A stretch of 64,000 bases of DNA from Vallitalea sp. (GTDB taxonomy: Bacteria > Bacillota > Clostridia > Lachnospirales > Vallitaleaceae). Positions 24,889-33,463 of the stretch are shown here, piece by piece. The translations under genes and the position numbers were made by a program. Position 1 is the stretch's first letter; every line of letters begins with the position of its first letter. The notes beneath the pieces were generated by a model that searched no databases, was not told the DNA's origin, and worked only from the letters and a program-made list of their open reading frames with translations. Location: NCBI RefSeq assembly GCF_025211055.1, contig NZ_JAOARO010000088.1, positions 1 through 64,000 on the forward strand, written 5' to 3'.

Positions 24889-26127
24889 TTGAAAAAAGTT
24901 TTAGTAGTAGGAGGTGGACCATCAGGCATGATGGCAGCAATAATAGCTGCGAGAAATGGTTGTGAAGTCCACCTTTTTGAAAGAAATGAAAAATGTGGTA
25001 AGAAATTATATATAACAGGAAAAGGTAGATGTAATATTACTAATGCTACTGATGTAGAGGATTTACTTGAAAATGTTACTACTAATAGGAAATTTCTATA
25101 TAGCGCATTTTATTCCTTTGATAGTTTTATGCTTATAGACTTTTTTAATGATATTGGACTTAAAACTAAAATAGAAAGAGGAAATAGAGTGTTTCCTGTA
25201 TCAGATAAATCATCTGATGTTATATCAGTTTTAACTAGAGAAATGAATAAACAAGGTGTAGTTATTCATCTTGGTTCAAGAGTAAAAGATATAAAAGTTG
25301 TTGAAAACAAGGCAAAAGGCATAGTACTTCATGATGGCAACTTAATTGAAGGTGATAGTGTTATAATAGCTACAGGTGGGCTATCATATTCATCCACGGG
25401 ATCAACTGGTGATGGATTCAAGTTTGCAGAAAAAGTAGATCATACAGTTAGTGATACACATCCTTCATTAGTGCCTTTAGTTACAAGAGAAAGTTTTATT
25501 AAAGAATTACAAGGACTCTCTCTTAGGAATGTAAAAATCAGTATAAAAGCAAATGGTAAAATTATATATGAAAATTTTGGAGAAATGTTATTTACCCATT
25601 TTGGAGTGACAGGACCTCTTATTTTATCTGCTAGTAGATATATTATCCCATATAAAGGTAAAGATATGACTTTATCAATAGATTTAAAACCTTCACTTGA
25701 TACTAAAAAACTTGATAATAGGATATTGAAGGATTTTAACAAATATATGCGAAAACAGTTCAAAAACGCTTTAGATGATTTGTTACCGAAGAAATTAATA
25801 CCTATTATAATAAAACTATCTTGTATTGATGGAGAAAAAAAGGTAGATCAGATTTCTAGAGAAGAGAGATTGAGATTAGTAGATTTAATAAAAAACTTAA
25901 CATGTCATATTATAGGTACAAGAGATTATAATGAAGCAATAATAACTTGTGGTGGAATTAGTATAAAGGAAATTAATCCTATGACTATGGAATCTAAAAA
26001 AGTTAATGGATTATATTTTATAGGAGAAGTTCTTGATCTTGACGCGTTAACTGGAGGTTTTAATTTGCAGATAGCATTTTCTACAGGATATCTGGCAGGA
26101 CTTGCTATAAGTGAAAGAGAACTTTAA
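24889..26127 (+). CDS. BaiN/HI0933-family FAD-dependent oxidoreductase
   Basis: Predicted 412 residues from TTG 24889; AAAGGA lies 12 bases upstream and no ATG fits. The N-terminal dinucleotide motif is VLVVGGGPSGMMAAIIAARN. It is followed by NEKCGKKLYITGKGRCNITN, a hallmark of the HI0933/YtfP family, then ATGGLSYSSTGSTGDGF, FTHFGVTGPLILSAS, and the C-terminal GLYFIGEVLDLDALTGGFNLQIAFSTG in three parts. It is a flavoprotein of uncertain substrate: family member BaiN acts in bile-acid dehydroxylation, others in RNA modification contexts. It begins 28 bases after the RpiR gene. Confidence 0.9.
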   Translation: MKKVLVVGGGPSGMMAAIIAARNGCEVHLFERNEKCGKKLYITGKGRCNITNATDVEDLLENVTTNRKFLYSAFYSFDSFMLIDFFNDIGLKTKIERGNRVFPVSDKSSDVISVLTREMNKQGVVIHLGSRVKDIKVVENKAKGIVLHDGNLIEGDSVIIATGGLSYSSTGSTGDGFKFAEKVDHTVSDTHPSLVPLVTRESFIKELQGLSLRNVKISIKANGKIIYENFGEMLFTHFGVTGPLILSASRYIIPYKGKDMTLSIDLKPSLDTKKLDNRILKDFNKYMRKQFKNALDDLLPKKLIPIIIKLSCIDGEKKVDQISREERLRLVDLIKNLTCHIIGTRDYNEAIITCGGISIKEINPMTMESKKVNGLYFIGEVLDLDALTGGFNLQIAFSTGYLAGLAISEREL

Positions 26128-26151
26128 ATATCATGATATAGGAGTGAAAAA

Positions 26152-26517
26152 ATGGTTTCCATAAGAGGAGCAATTACTATTGATACTAATACTAAAGAAA
26201 ATATTATTAATGATACAAAAACATTACTAAAAGACATATTAATTAGTAATAATATTAATAATGACCAAATAATATCTATCATTTTTTCAGCTACAAAAGA
26301 TCTGACAGCTGCATATCCTGCTATTGGTGCTAGAGAAATAGGTATTGTTGATGCATCACTAATGTGTGTTAGCGAAATGTATGTAGAAAACAGTTTAGAA
26401 ATGTGCATAAGGGTTATGGTGACTGTCAATATCCCTAAATCACAAAATGAAGTAAAGCATATATACTTAAAAAAAGCAAAAAGCTTAAGACCTGATTTAT
26501 TAGATAAGATGAATTAA
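26152..26517 (+). CDS. aroH: chorismate mutase, AroH class
   Basis: Predicted 121 residues, the AroH trimer-type length. It rearranges chorismate to prephenate for Phe and Tyr synthesis in the cytoplasm. Visible active-site elements: SIRGAIT (Arg5), FSATKDLTAAYPAIGARE (Arg near 63), CVSEMYVENSLEMCIRVMV (Glu and Arg near 78 and 90) and HIYLKKAKSLRPDL. It begins 24 bases after the flavoprotein, RBS AGGAG. No other aromatic pathway genes are in the window; a stand-alone aroH before cmk is common in clostridia. Confidence 0.94.
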   Translation: MVSIRGAITIDTNTKENIINDTKTLLKDILISNNINNDQIISIIFSATKDLTAAYPAIGAREIGIVDASLMCVSEMYVENSLEMCIRVMVTVNIPKSQNEVKHIYLKKAKSLRPDLLDKMN

Positions 26518-26582
26518 ATAATTAGACAAATAAATTATTTTTTGTAAAATTAATTTACTAAGTTAACGTTAAAAAAGGTTTA

Positions 26583-26666
26583 AATACTAAGCAAAACTGT
26601 AATAAAATATAAAATAAGATATAAAATAATTATAATTTTATATCTTATTTAATAAAACTTAGTATT
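26583..26666. repeat. nested inverted repeat upstream of cmk
   Basis: The outer arms AATACTAAG (26583-26591) and CTTAGTATT (26658-26666) enclose inner arms of 16 perfect bases (26612-26627 with 26635-26650, loop seven). The 3' outer arm overlaps the -35 of the cmk promoter. There is no T-tract. The remainder of the gap has a TTAACGTTAA palindrome at 26563-26572. It could be a terminator for aroH, an operator, or the relic of a small palindromic element. Confidence 0.6.
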
Positions 26667-26693
26667 GACAGTTTGAGAAATACAGTTTATAGT
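26665..26693 (+). promoter_or_regulatory. cmk promoter
   Basis: TTGACA (26665-26670) and TATAGT (26688-26693) are 17 bases apart, giving a start near 26699 and a 33-base leader that ends in GGAGGG before GTG 26732. Confidence 0.75.
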
Positions 26694-26731
26694 TTATTAT
26701 TGGTGACAATATTATTACGGAGGGTAATGTT

Positions 26732-27400
26732 GTGGATATAATTAATATAGCAATTGATGGACCAGCTGGTGCAGGTAAAAGTACTATAGCCAAAAAGATT
26801 GCTAAGGAACTAGATATTATATATGTAGATACTGGTGCTATGTATAGAGCCTTTGGACTTTATTGTATTAGAAATAATATATCAAGTGACCAAAACGATA
26901 TTATTAACAATATATTAGACGATATTGATATTAGTATCTGTTATATAGATAGCGAACAGCAAGTAATACTTAATGATGAGAATGTCAATCAATTTATTAG
27001 AGATGAAGAAGTAGGTAAAATGGCATCCGAAATCTCAGTAAATAGAAATGTACGTCTTAAGCTTGTTGAACTACAAAGAAATCTTGCAACCAAGAAAAGT
27101 ATTATTATGGATGGTAGAGACATAGGTACTTATGTGTTACCTAATGCTACAACTAAGATTTATCTCAATGCAAGTGTTGAAACAAGAGCTAAGAGACGTC
27201 ATAAAGAATTATTAGAAAAAGGTATATCTAGGAACTTGGAATCTATAGAAGATGAAATAAGTAAAAGAGATTATAGAGATATGAATAGAGAATTTGCTCC
27301 ACTAAAAAAAGCAGATGATGCTATAGAAGTGGATACATCCAATTTATCTATTGATGAAGTAGTTAATAAAATCCTTAAAATGATAAATAATAATTATTAA
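26732..27400 (+). CDS. cmk: cytidylate kinase
   Basis: Predicted 222 residues starting at GTG 26732 after GGAGGG. It phosphorylates CMP and dCMP with ATP. P-loop DGPAGAGKST at residues 9-18, then YVDTGAMYRA (substrate binding), MDGRDIGTYVLP, and the lid region RAKRRHKELLEKG followed by KRDYRDMNREFAPLKKADDA, all typical. It leads the cmk-ispH-rpsA block widely conserved in clostridia; ispH begins 24 bases after the stop. Confidence 0.97.
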   Translation: MDIINIAIDGPAGAGKSTIAKKIAKELDIIYVDTGAMYRAFGLYCIRNNISSDQNDIINNILDDIDISICYIDSEQQVILNDENVNQFIRDEEVGKMASEISVNRNVRLKLVELQRNLATKKSIIMDGRDIGTYVLPNATTKIYLNASVETRAKRRHKELLEKGISRNLESIEDEISKRDYRDMNREFAPLKKADDAIEVDTSNLSIDEVVNKILKMINNNY

Positions 27401-27424
27401 ATATTATTTGAGAGGAAGATACTA

Positions 27425-28270
27425 ATGGAAGTAATATTAGCAAAATCTGCAGGATTTTGTTTTGGTGTAGATAGAGCAGTAAAAAGTGTATATGATAATA
27501 TTGATGACAAACCATTATATACATATGGACCAATAATTCATAATTTACAAGTAGTTGAAGAGTTAGAAGATAAAGGTGTAAAAGTTATAAATGATATAGA
27601 AGAACTTCCAAACCTACCTAAGGGAAAAGTTATTATTAGGTCTCATGGTGTAGAAGAAAAAATATATAATTATATTAGAGACAATGGATTTTCTATTATT
27701 GATGCTACATGCCCTTATGTGAAGAAAATTCATCGTATAGTTAATGATTATAGTAAAGAGGGTGATACTATAATTATAATTGGTGATCCTAGTCATCCAG
27801 AAGTTATTGGAATAAAAGGTTGGAGTTCATCAAAAGCAATTATTATTGAAAGTATAGAAGATGCTAAGAAGCTTCAATTACCCATAGATGAACATATCTG
27901 TATTGTTGCTCAAACAACACTTAATTATCTAAAATTCCAAGAAATAATTGAAATATTTTTAGATAAAGGTTATCATGTAGATATAAAAGATACAATATGT
28001 AGAGCAACAAGAGATAGACAAGAAGAGGCTATACAGCTATCAGGTAAAGTTGATAAAATGATAGTGATAGGTGGTAAGCATAGTTCTAATACTAGAAAGT
28101 TATACCAATTATGCAAGAATCAATGTGATAATACTTATCATATTGAAACTATAGAAGATTTGGAGTTGCTTGTTTTTAGTAAAAATGAGATAATAGGAAT
28201 TACAGCTGGAGCTTCAACTCCAAAGAACATTATTCAGGAGGTTATTACACATGTCAGAAGTACAGAATGA
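27425..28270 (+). CDS. ispH: 4-hydroxy-3-methylbut-2-enyl diphosphate reductase
   Basis: Predicted 281 residues, the last step of the MEP isoprenoid pathway, producing IPP and DMAPP with a 4Fe-4S cluster. Three cluster-binding Cys are visible: SAGFCFGVDRAV (near residue 12), DATCPYVKKIH (near 97) and TICRATRDRQ (near 190). RSHGVEE and THSTx-type GGKHSSNTRKL segments bind the substrate. In many clostridia this protein is fused to ribosomal protein S1; here the two are separate but overlap by 20 bases, rpsA starting inside the last codons of ispH. Confidence 0.97.
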   Translation: MEVILAKSAGFCFGVDRAVKSVYDNIDDKPLYTYGPIIHNLQVVEELEDKGVKVINDIEELPNLPKGKVIIRSHGVEEKIYNYIRDNGFSIIDATCPYVKKIHRIVNDYSKEGDTIIIIGDPSHPEVIGIKGWSSSKAIIIESIEDAKKLQLPIDEHICIVAQTTLNYLKFQEIIEIFLDKGYHVDIKDTICRATRDRQEEAIQLSGKVDKMIVIGGKHSSNTRKLYQLCKNQCDNTYHIETIEDLELLVFSKNEIIGITAGASTPKNIIQEVITHVRSTE

Positions 28271-29396
28271 AATTAGTTTTGAGGAAATGTTAGAACAATC
28301 CCTAAAATCAATTCACAGGGGAGAAATAGTTGAAGGGACAGTTATAGATGTTAATGATAATGAAGTTTTTGTTAATATTGGGTACAAGTCTGATGGTATT
28401 ATACCTAAGAGCGAATACTCAAACTATCCTGAAGTTGAACTGCGAGATACTGTGAAACCAGGGGATAAACTCAAGGTAAAAGTTTTACGAGTAAATGATG
28501 GTGAAGGACAAGTATTACTTACTTATAAAAGAATACTTGCAGAACAAGGTCTTAGTAAGATCGAAGAATATTACAAGAACAAAGAGCATTTGACTGCAAA
28601 AGTATCACTAGTACTTGCAGGTGGCTTAGTAGCCATTGTTGATGAAGTTAGAATATTTATTCCTGCTTCTTTAGTATCAGATGAATATGTAGACAATTTA
28701 AGAGACTTCTTAGGTAAAGAAATTACATTTGTTATCAGTGAATTTAATCTTAAAAAAGGTAGAATAATTGGTAATAGAAAACAATTATTATTAGCTGACA
28801 GACAAAATAGAATAAAAGAATCAATGGAAAAAATAGAAGTTGGTATGGTAGTAACAGGAAATATTAAAAATGTAACAGATTATGGTGCATTTGTTAATAT
28901 TGATGGTATCGATGGATTAATCCATATTTCACAAATGTCATGGGGAAGAGTTAAAAAGCCAAGTGATGTTGTTAAAGTAGGAGATAAAGTAAAAGTTAGA
29001 ATAATAGGTATTGATACTGATAAGAATAAAATATCTTTATCTATGAAATTTGACGAAGAAAATCCTTGGAATGATGCTGCTACTAAGTATGCAATTAATA
29101 ATGTAGTAGAAGGTGTTGTTGCAAGAATGACAGATTTTGGTGCTTTTATTGAATTAGAGTCAGGAGTAGATGCATTATTACATGTGTCACAAATAGCTAA
29201 AAAGCACGTTGAAAAACCATCTGATGAACTTAAGATTGGTCAAAAGATTACAGCTAAAGTATTAGATTTCAATCAAGAATCTAAAAAGATTAGTTTAAGT
29301 ATCAAAGCTATTGAAGATGACAAAACTAAAGAAGCTGATACTAAGGAAGTAAAAGAAGAAGTAAGTACTGAAAAAACAGTTGAAGAAACTAAGTAA
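28251..29396 (+). CDS. rpsA: 30S ribosomal protein S1-like, four S1 domains
   Basis: Predicted 381 residues. Four S1 RNA-binding repeats: about residues 17-90 (GEIVEGTVIDVNDNEVFVNI), 107-170, 188-258 (GMVVTGNIKNVTDYGAFVNI) and 273-343 (VEGVVARMTDFGAFIEL), then an acidic tail of Lys/Glu/Thr. It has fewer repeats than the six in E. coli S1, normal for Firmicutes, where its role in translation initiation is less certain. ATG 28251 follows AGGAGG inside ispH, so translation is coupled. The terminator at 29418 closes the operon. Confidence 0.94.
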   Translation: MSEVQNEISFEEMLEQSLKSIHRGEIVEGTVIDVNDNEVFVNIGYKSDGIIPKSEYSNYPEVELRDTVKPGDKLKVKVLRVNDGEGQVLLTYKRILAEQGLSKIEEYYKNKEHLTAKVSLVLAGGLVAIVDEVRIFIPASLVSDEYVDNLRDFLGKEITFVISEFNLKKGRIIGNRKQLLLADRQNRIKESMEKIEVGMVVTGNIKNVTDYGAFVNIDGIDGLIHISQMSWGRVKKPSDVVKVGDKVKVRIIGIDTDKNKISLSMKFDEENPWNDAATKYAINNVVEGVVARMTDFGAFIELESGVDALLHVSQIAKKHVEKPSDELKIGQKITAKVLDFNQESKKISLSIKAIEDDKTKEADTKEVKEEVSTEKTVEETK

Positions 29397-29417
29397 TAAT
29401 ATATAAGATAAAAAAAG

Positions 29418-29460
29418 CTGCAAAAAGTATCCGAGAGTATTTTTTGTAGTTTTCTTTATC
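29418..29460 (+). terminator. terminator of cmk-ispH-rpsA
   Basis: CTGCAAAAAGTA (29418-29429) pairs with TATTTTTTGTAG (29438-29449), with two wobbles and an eight-base loop, followed by TTTTCTTT. Confidence 0.85.
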
Positions 29461-29540
29461 ATCTTAAAATAAGTTTTTCATTATAGCATATTATAATAAA
29501 ATGATGTATATGACCTACAATAAAGGAGAAGGATAAAATA

Positions 29541-30326
29541 GTGATTGAAAATTATGAACATTTTAAAGATGCCGTTTTTAAACTCTCTAAAATTGATTTA
29601 AACGCTTATAAAGAAAGACAAATGAAAAGGCGTATAGACTCATTAATAAGAAAAAATAATGCAAATAGTTATCAAGAATTTGTTGATATATTAAACAAAG
29701 ATAAAAAGATATACGAAGAATTCATTAACTACTTGACTATTAATGTATCAGAATTCTATAGGAATCCTACTCAATGGCAAGTTCTAGAAAGAGATATTTT
29801 ACCTTATCTTATAGATAATTTTTCCGATAATCTAAAAATATGGAGTGCAGCTTGTTCAACAGGTGATGAGCCATATTCTTTAGCAATGGTACTAAGTAAA
29901 TATATTCCTCTAAATAAAATTAAAATTGTAGCTACAGATATTGATAAACAAGTCTTGGAAAAAGCTAGAATGGGATTATACAAAGACAAAAGTTTAATTG
30001 GTCTACCCCAAGAATTCAAAACAAAATATTTCAGACAAGTGGGTAGTTCTTATCAAGTAACCGATGATATAAAAAAATGTATAGAATTTAAGCAATTAAA
30101 CTTGTTAAAAGATAATTACCCAAGCAATTGTGATTTAATAGTATGCCGTAATGTTCTAATATATTTTACAGATGAAGCAAAAGACGGTATATATAAGAAA
30201 TTCAATAATGCAATGAAAAAAGATGCAATATTATTTGTTGGCAGTACAGAACAGATTATCCAATCTGAAACATATAAATTTACATCTCTCAAATCATTTT
30301 TTTATAAGAAAATGGATGAACTATAA
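29541..30326 (+). CDS. cheR: CheR-type protein-glutamate methyltransferase
   Basis: Predicted 261 residues from GTG 29541, eight bases after AGGAGAAGG. The N-terminal helical domain (YKERQMKRRIDSLIRKN) binds chemoreceptor substrates. The SAM domain has FYRNPTQW, WSAACSTGDEPYSLAMVL, ATDIDKQVLEKA, CDLIVCRNVLIYF and LFVGSTEQI. It methylates Glu residues on chemoreceptors to reset chemotaxis signalling. No receptor, CheB or other che gene is near, so it is an orphan copy, either the sole CheR or part of another two-component pathway. Its stop overlaps the stop of the convergent exonuclease gene by six bases. Confidence 0.94.
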   Translation: MIENYEHFKDAVFKLSKIDLNAYKERQMKRRIDSLIRKNNANSYQEFVDILNKDKKIYEEFINYLTINVSEFYRNPTQWQVLERDILPYLIDNFSDNLKIWSAACSTGDEPYSLAMVLSKYIPLNKIKIVATDIDKQVLEKARMGLYKDKSLIGLPQEFKTKYFRQVGSSYQVTDDIKKCIEFKQLNLLKDNYPSNCDLIVCRNVLIYFTDEAKDGIYKKFNNAMKKDAILFVGSTEQIIQSETYKFTSLKSFFYKKMDEL

Positions 30327-31409
30327 GCTTTTAAGTATACTAGTACATATATTATCTATGAATGAAATATTACTATGAATATCATTTTGTAGTTGTACAT
30401 ATTTGGTTTTATTTTTTTTGGATATATAAAATATTTTTTCGCTATTTACTATATAGGTGTCAAGAAGAGGTATGAATATGCCTCTTTTTTTTATGTAACA
30501 GGTTTCACTTGTAGCTTTTGTTTTATTAGATTTATCTATGTACATTGCCACATGTTTATGAACTGCTTGATCCTCTGAATGTATATAATAATAATCTTTA
30601 TAATTATTAAAGAAAAACTTTAATTCATTATCAAGAAGCTGAATTTTTATTAATAGCTCTTTATGATTTATATGTATATAATAATTATCAAAAGTAAAGC
30701 TATAATCAAATGGAACTTCTGCATAAGTAGAAAGACGTATAGTCATAATTAATTCACTAATATCGATATCATTAACTTTGTAAGATATATTATTATGTTT
30801 GAGATTGTTATATGTATCTACGTAATCAAGTATTTTAACTGCCTTAATAAGTCCTGTCAAATCTTCTTCGTTATGAAGTAATAAATTGGTCTTTTCTCTA
30901 TCACTTTTTGATTCTGTAAAATCAATATATTGCCTAATTAATTCTCCACCTGTAAAGGTATCCTTTCTAAATATATTAAGATATTTTTCAATTGTTTTTA
31001 GCTTGCAATTCTCAAGGTTTAATACATGTTTACATGGTCTAACTAATTTATATATGTCAATATTTTCTATATAAGATAGATTATTATCTATTTTATATAA
31101 TAGTGCCTTTTTAGTTATGAAAGGTATATCAAATGAGGTGCCATTATAATGTATTATCTTATTGAAATTATTACTGAATTTTATGAACTCATATAATACA
31201 GCATATTCATCATTTTCATTATCAGCTAGCCATTGAATTATCGTGGGCATTTCATCTATAAAATAGATACACCCAATTAAATATACAATGTTTCTTCTAT
31301 AAGAAAAGCCAGTAGTTTCAATATCAAAGAATAATAGGTCATCAAGATTAGCATATCTTCTTTTTAAAATATGGGTATCCATATCAACATTTTTATTTAT
31401 TAATATCAT
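30321..31409 (-). CDS. RNase H-like 3'-5' exonuclease, YprB family
   Basis: Predicted 362 residues. The exonuclease core has LLFFDIETTGF (Asp29 and Glu31, DEDD motif I), HYNGTSFDIPFI (motif II Asp), and LLLHNEEDLTGLIKA (motif III Asp about residue 185). This is the YprB-type ribonuclease H-like fold of B. subtilis, thought to cut single-stranded nucleic acid; the substrate is not known. The C-terminal 150 residues are beta-rich with no named domain. RBS AAGGAG before ATG 31409. It is monocistronic, with convergent cheR at one end and the divergent miaB block at the other. Confidence 0.85.
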   Translation of the reverse strand: MILINKNVDMDTHILKRRYANLDDLLFFDIETTGFSYRRNIVYLIGCIYFIDEMPTIIQWLADNENDEYAVLYEFIKFSNNFNKIIHYNGTSFDIPFITKKALLYKIDNNLSYIENIDIYKLVRPCKHVLNLENCKLKTIEKYLNIFRKDTFTGGELIRQYIDFTESKSDREKTNLLLHNEEDLTGLIKAVKILDYVDTYNNLKHNNISYKVNDIDISELIMTIRLSTYAEVPFDYSFTFDNYYIHINHKELLIKIQLLDNELKFFFNNYKDYYYIHSEDQAVHKHVAMYIDKSNKTKATSETCYIKKRGIFIPLLDTYIVNSEKIFYISKKNKTKYVQLQNDIHSNISFIDNICTSILKSL

Positions 31410-31517
31410 AATTTCTCCTTGTTAATGAGTGGGGATTATTTGCAATTTATAATTACAGTATAAGCTAATTTTAATGTTTAATCAATTTATTATACCATGT
31501 TTAATTACTTCTGTATG

Positions 31518-31526
31518 TGGTATAAT
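31518..31526 (+). promoter_or_regulatory. extended -10 promoter of the miaB block
   Basis: TGG-TATAAT: TATAAT at 31521-31526 preceded by TG, an extended -10, with a weak -35 near 31498. It gives a leader of about 65 bases before the holin-like gene. Confidence 0.55.
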
Positions 31527-31598
31527 AGATAGAGCTTGTACACCTTTTGATTGATTTTCGCATATAATGTATTAAGAAATTAGAAGGGGGGACAAGTT

Positions 31599-31976
31599 AT
31601 GGAATACTCATATCTAGTACTGATACCGTTAATAGCTGGTATAGGTGAAGCTATTAGACTAACAGGGGTTCCTTGTAGATATATACCATTTATAAACTTA
31701 GTTATTGGACTAGCTCTTGGTATGATACTATGTTCAACAAATTCAAAATCATGTATAGTTATTGGTTTGTATACTGGACTTAGTGCATCAGGTCTAGTTA
31801 AATCTACAAAAGAATTCAATAATTGCATGAATGCTAGAAGCCCTTGTAATAAAAAGGATAGGTATTATACTAAAAGAAGAAAATACAACTACTTTGAACA
31901 GATATTTAGAGAGATTGAAAAAGATTACGAATCTCATAATAATTCAAACGACGAATTTGAAGATGATAACGGATAG
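31599..31976 (+). CDS. holin-like small membrane protein
   Basis: Predicted 125 residues with about three hydrophobic segments in the first 75 (EYSYLVLIPLIAGIGEAIR; FINLVIGLALGMILC; SCIVIGLYTGLSASGLV), followed by a charged cytoplasmic tail rich in Lys, Arg, Asn and Asp. The N-terminal IPLIAGIGEAIR..G.P.R..P..NLV pattern resembles small phage holin-type proteins found in clostridia. RBS AAGGGGGG before ATG. It starts the miaB-mutS-mutL-miaA-hfq unit, only 12 bases before miaB, with no other phage gene around, so it looks domesticated. Function unknown. Confidence 0.6.
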   Translation: MEYSYLVLIPLIAGIGEAIRLTGVPCRYIPFINLVIGLALGMILCSTNSKSCIVIGLYTGLSASGLVKSTKEFNNCMNARSPCNKKDRYYTKRRKYNYFEQIFREIEKDYESHNNSNDEFEDDNG

Positions 31977-31988
31977 TGGAGGAATAAA

Positions 31989-33395
31989 ATGAATAAGAAT
32001 CAAGATATATCGCATGAAGAAAGTTTGAGGCAAAAACGAATAATCGACAAACTATCAAAGCAAATAGAAGGTAAAGGGTTAAAATATTATGTATCAACTT
32101 TTGGCTGCCAAATGAATGCCCATGATTCTGAAAAACTAAAAGGAATATTAGAACAAATAGGATATGTACCTGCCGAGAAAGAAAAGGATGCAGATTTTGT
32201 TATATATAATACATGTTGTGTTAGAGAAAATGCTGAATTGAAAGTATATGGCAGACTTGGTTCATTAAAAAACAATAAAAAACATAAACCAGGAATGTTG
32301 ATTGCACTATGTGGTTGTATGATGCAGCAAGATACCGTTATAAGTGAAATAAAAAGAGCATATAAACATGTGGATATTTTGTTTGGCACCCACAATTTAT
32401 ATAAATTAGCTGAGTTGATACAAACAAGACTAGATACTGGTAGAATGGTAATAGATATCTGGGAGAATTATAAAGAAATCGTAGAAGATTTACCAAGTAT
32501 AAGAAAATTCAAATTCAAGTCAAGTGTCAATGTTATGTTTGGATGTAATAATTTCTGTACTTATTGTATAGTACCTTATGTAAGAGGAAGAGAAAGAAGT
32601 AGAAAACCCGGAGATATTATTAATGAAATAACAGACCTAGTTGATGATGGTGTAAAAGAGATTACATTACTTGGTCAAAATGTTAATTCTTATGGGAAAA
32701 ACTTGGACAAACCTCTTACTTTTGCTAAACTAATTCAAGAAATTGAGAAGATAGAAGGACTTGAAAGAATAAGATTCATGACATCTCATCCCAAAGATTT
32801 ATCGGACGAGCTTATAGAAGTAATAAAAACTTCTAAAAAATTATGTGACCATATTCATCTACCATTTCAATCTGGAAGTACAGATGTATTAAAAAAGATG
32901 AATAGAAGATATACAAAAGATAGTTATCTGGAGTTGGTAAATAAAATAAAAGAAGCACGTCCTGACGTTGCTCTAACTACAGATATTATTGTAGGTTTTC
33001 CAGGTGAGACAGAAGAAGATTTTCTAGATACATTAGATGTAGTAAAACAAGTTGAATTTGACAATGCTTTTACATTTTTATATTCTGTAAGAACTGGCAC
33101 ACCTGCTGCAACTATGGAAAATCAAGTGCCTGAAAATGTTGCAAAAGATCGTTTTAACAGGCTCTTAGAAGTACTTAATGAAATAGTATATAAGAAAAGC
33201 AGGGAAAAAGTGGGTAACACTTATGATGTTTTAATCGAACAGACCAATAGACAAGATGACAATCTTGTATCTGGTAGGTTAGGAAGTAATCATCTAGTAC
33301 ATCTTAAGGGAAATAAAGATTTGATTGGTGAAATTGTACCTGTTAAGATAATAGAATCAAAAGGATATTATTTAATAGGAGAACAAGTAAATTAA
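31989..33395 (+). CDS. miaB: tRNA-2-methylthio-N6-dimethylallyladenosine synthase
   Basis: Predicted 468 residues. It adds the 2-methylthio group to i6A37 of tRNAs reading UNN codons, using two 4Fe-4S clusters. Domain order: UPF0004 domain (TFGCQMNAHDSEKLKGIL, with further Cys in TCCVRENAE and LCGCMMQ), radical SAM core with NNFCTYCIVPYVRGRERSR (CxxxCxxC), and a C-terminal TRAM domain. miaA, which makes its i6A substrate, lies in the same block behind mutS and mutL. RBS GGAGG in the preceding gene's end. Confidence 0.97.
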   Translation: MNKNQDISHEESLRQKRIIDKLSKQIEGKGLKYYVSTFGCQMNAHDSEKLKGILEQIGYVPAEKEKDADFVIYNTCCVRENAELKVYGRLGSLKNNKKHKPGMLIALCGCMMQQDTVISEIKRAYKHVDILFGTHNLYKLAELIQTRLDTGRMVIDIWENYKEIVEDLPSIRKFKFKSSVNVMFGCNNFCTYCIVPYVRGRERSRKPGDIINEITDLVDDGVKEITLLGQNVNSYGKNLDKPLTFAKLIQEIEKIEGLERIRFMTSHPKDLSDELIEVIKTSKKLCDHIHLPFQSGSTDVLKKMNRRYTKDSYLELVNKIKEARPDVALTTDIIVGFPGETEEDFLDTLDVVKQVEFDNAFTFLYSVRTGTPAATMENQVPENVAKDRFNRLLEVLNEIVYKKSREKVGNTYDVLIEQTNRQDDNLVSGRLGSNHLVHLKGNKDLIGEIVPVKIIESKGYYLIGEQVN

Positions 33396-33463
33396 GAAAA
33401 TAAAACTAATAGTTTTTAAATATATAATGCAATACAAAATTACTATAAGAAAAGAGGTTACTA

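Noticed and set aside
30393..30578. Plus-strand small hydrophobic frame inside the exonuclease gene
   Set aside because: Antisense shadow of the real minus-strand gene, without a ribosome site.
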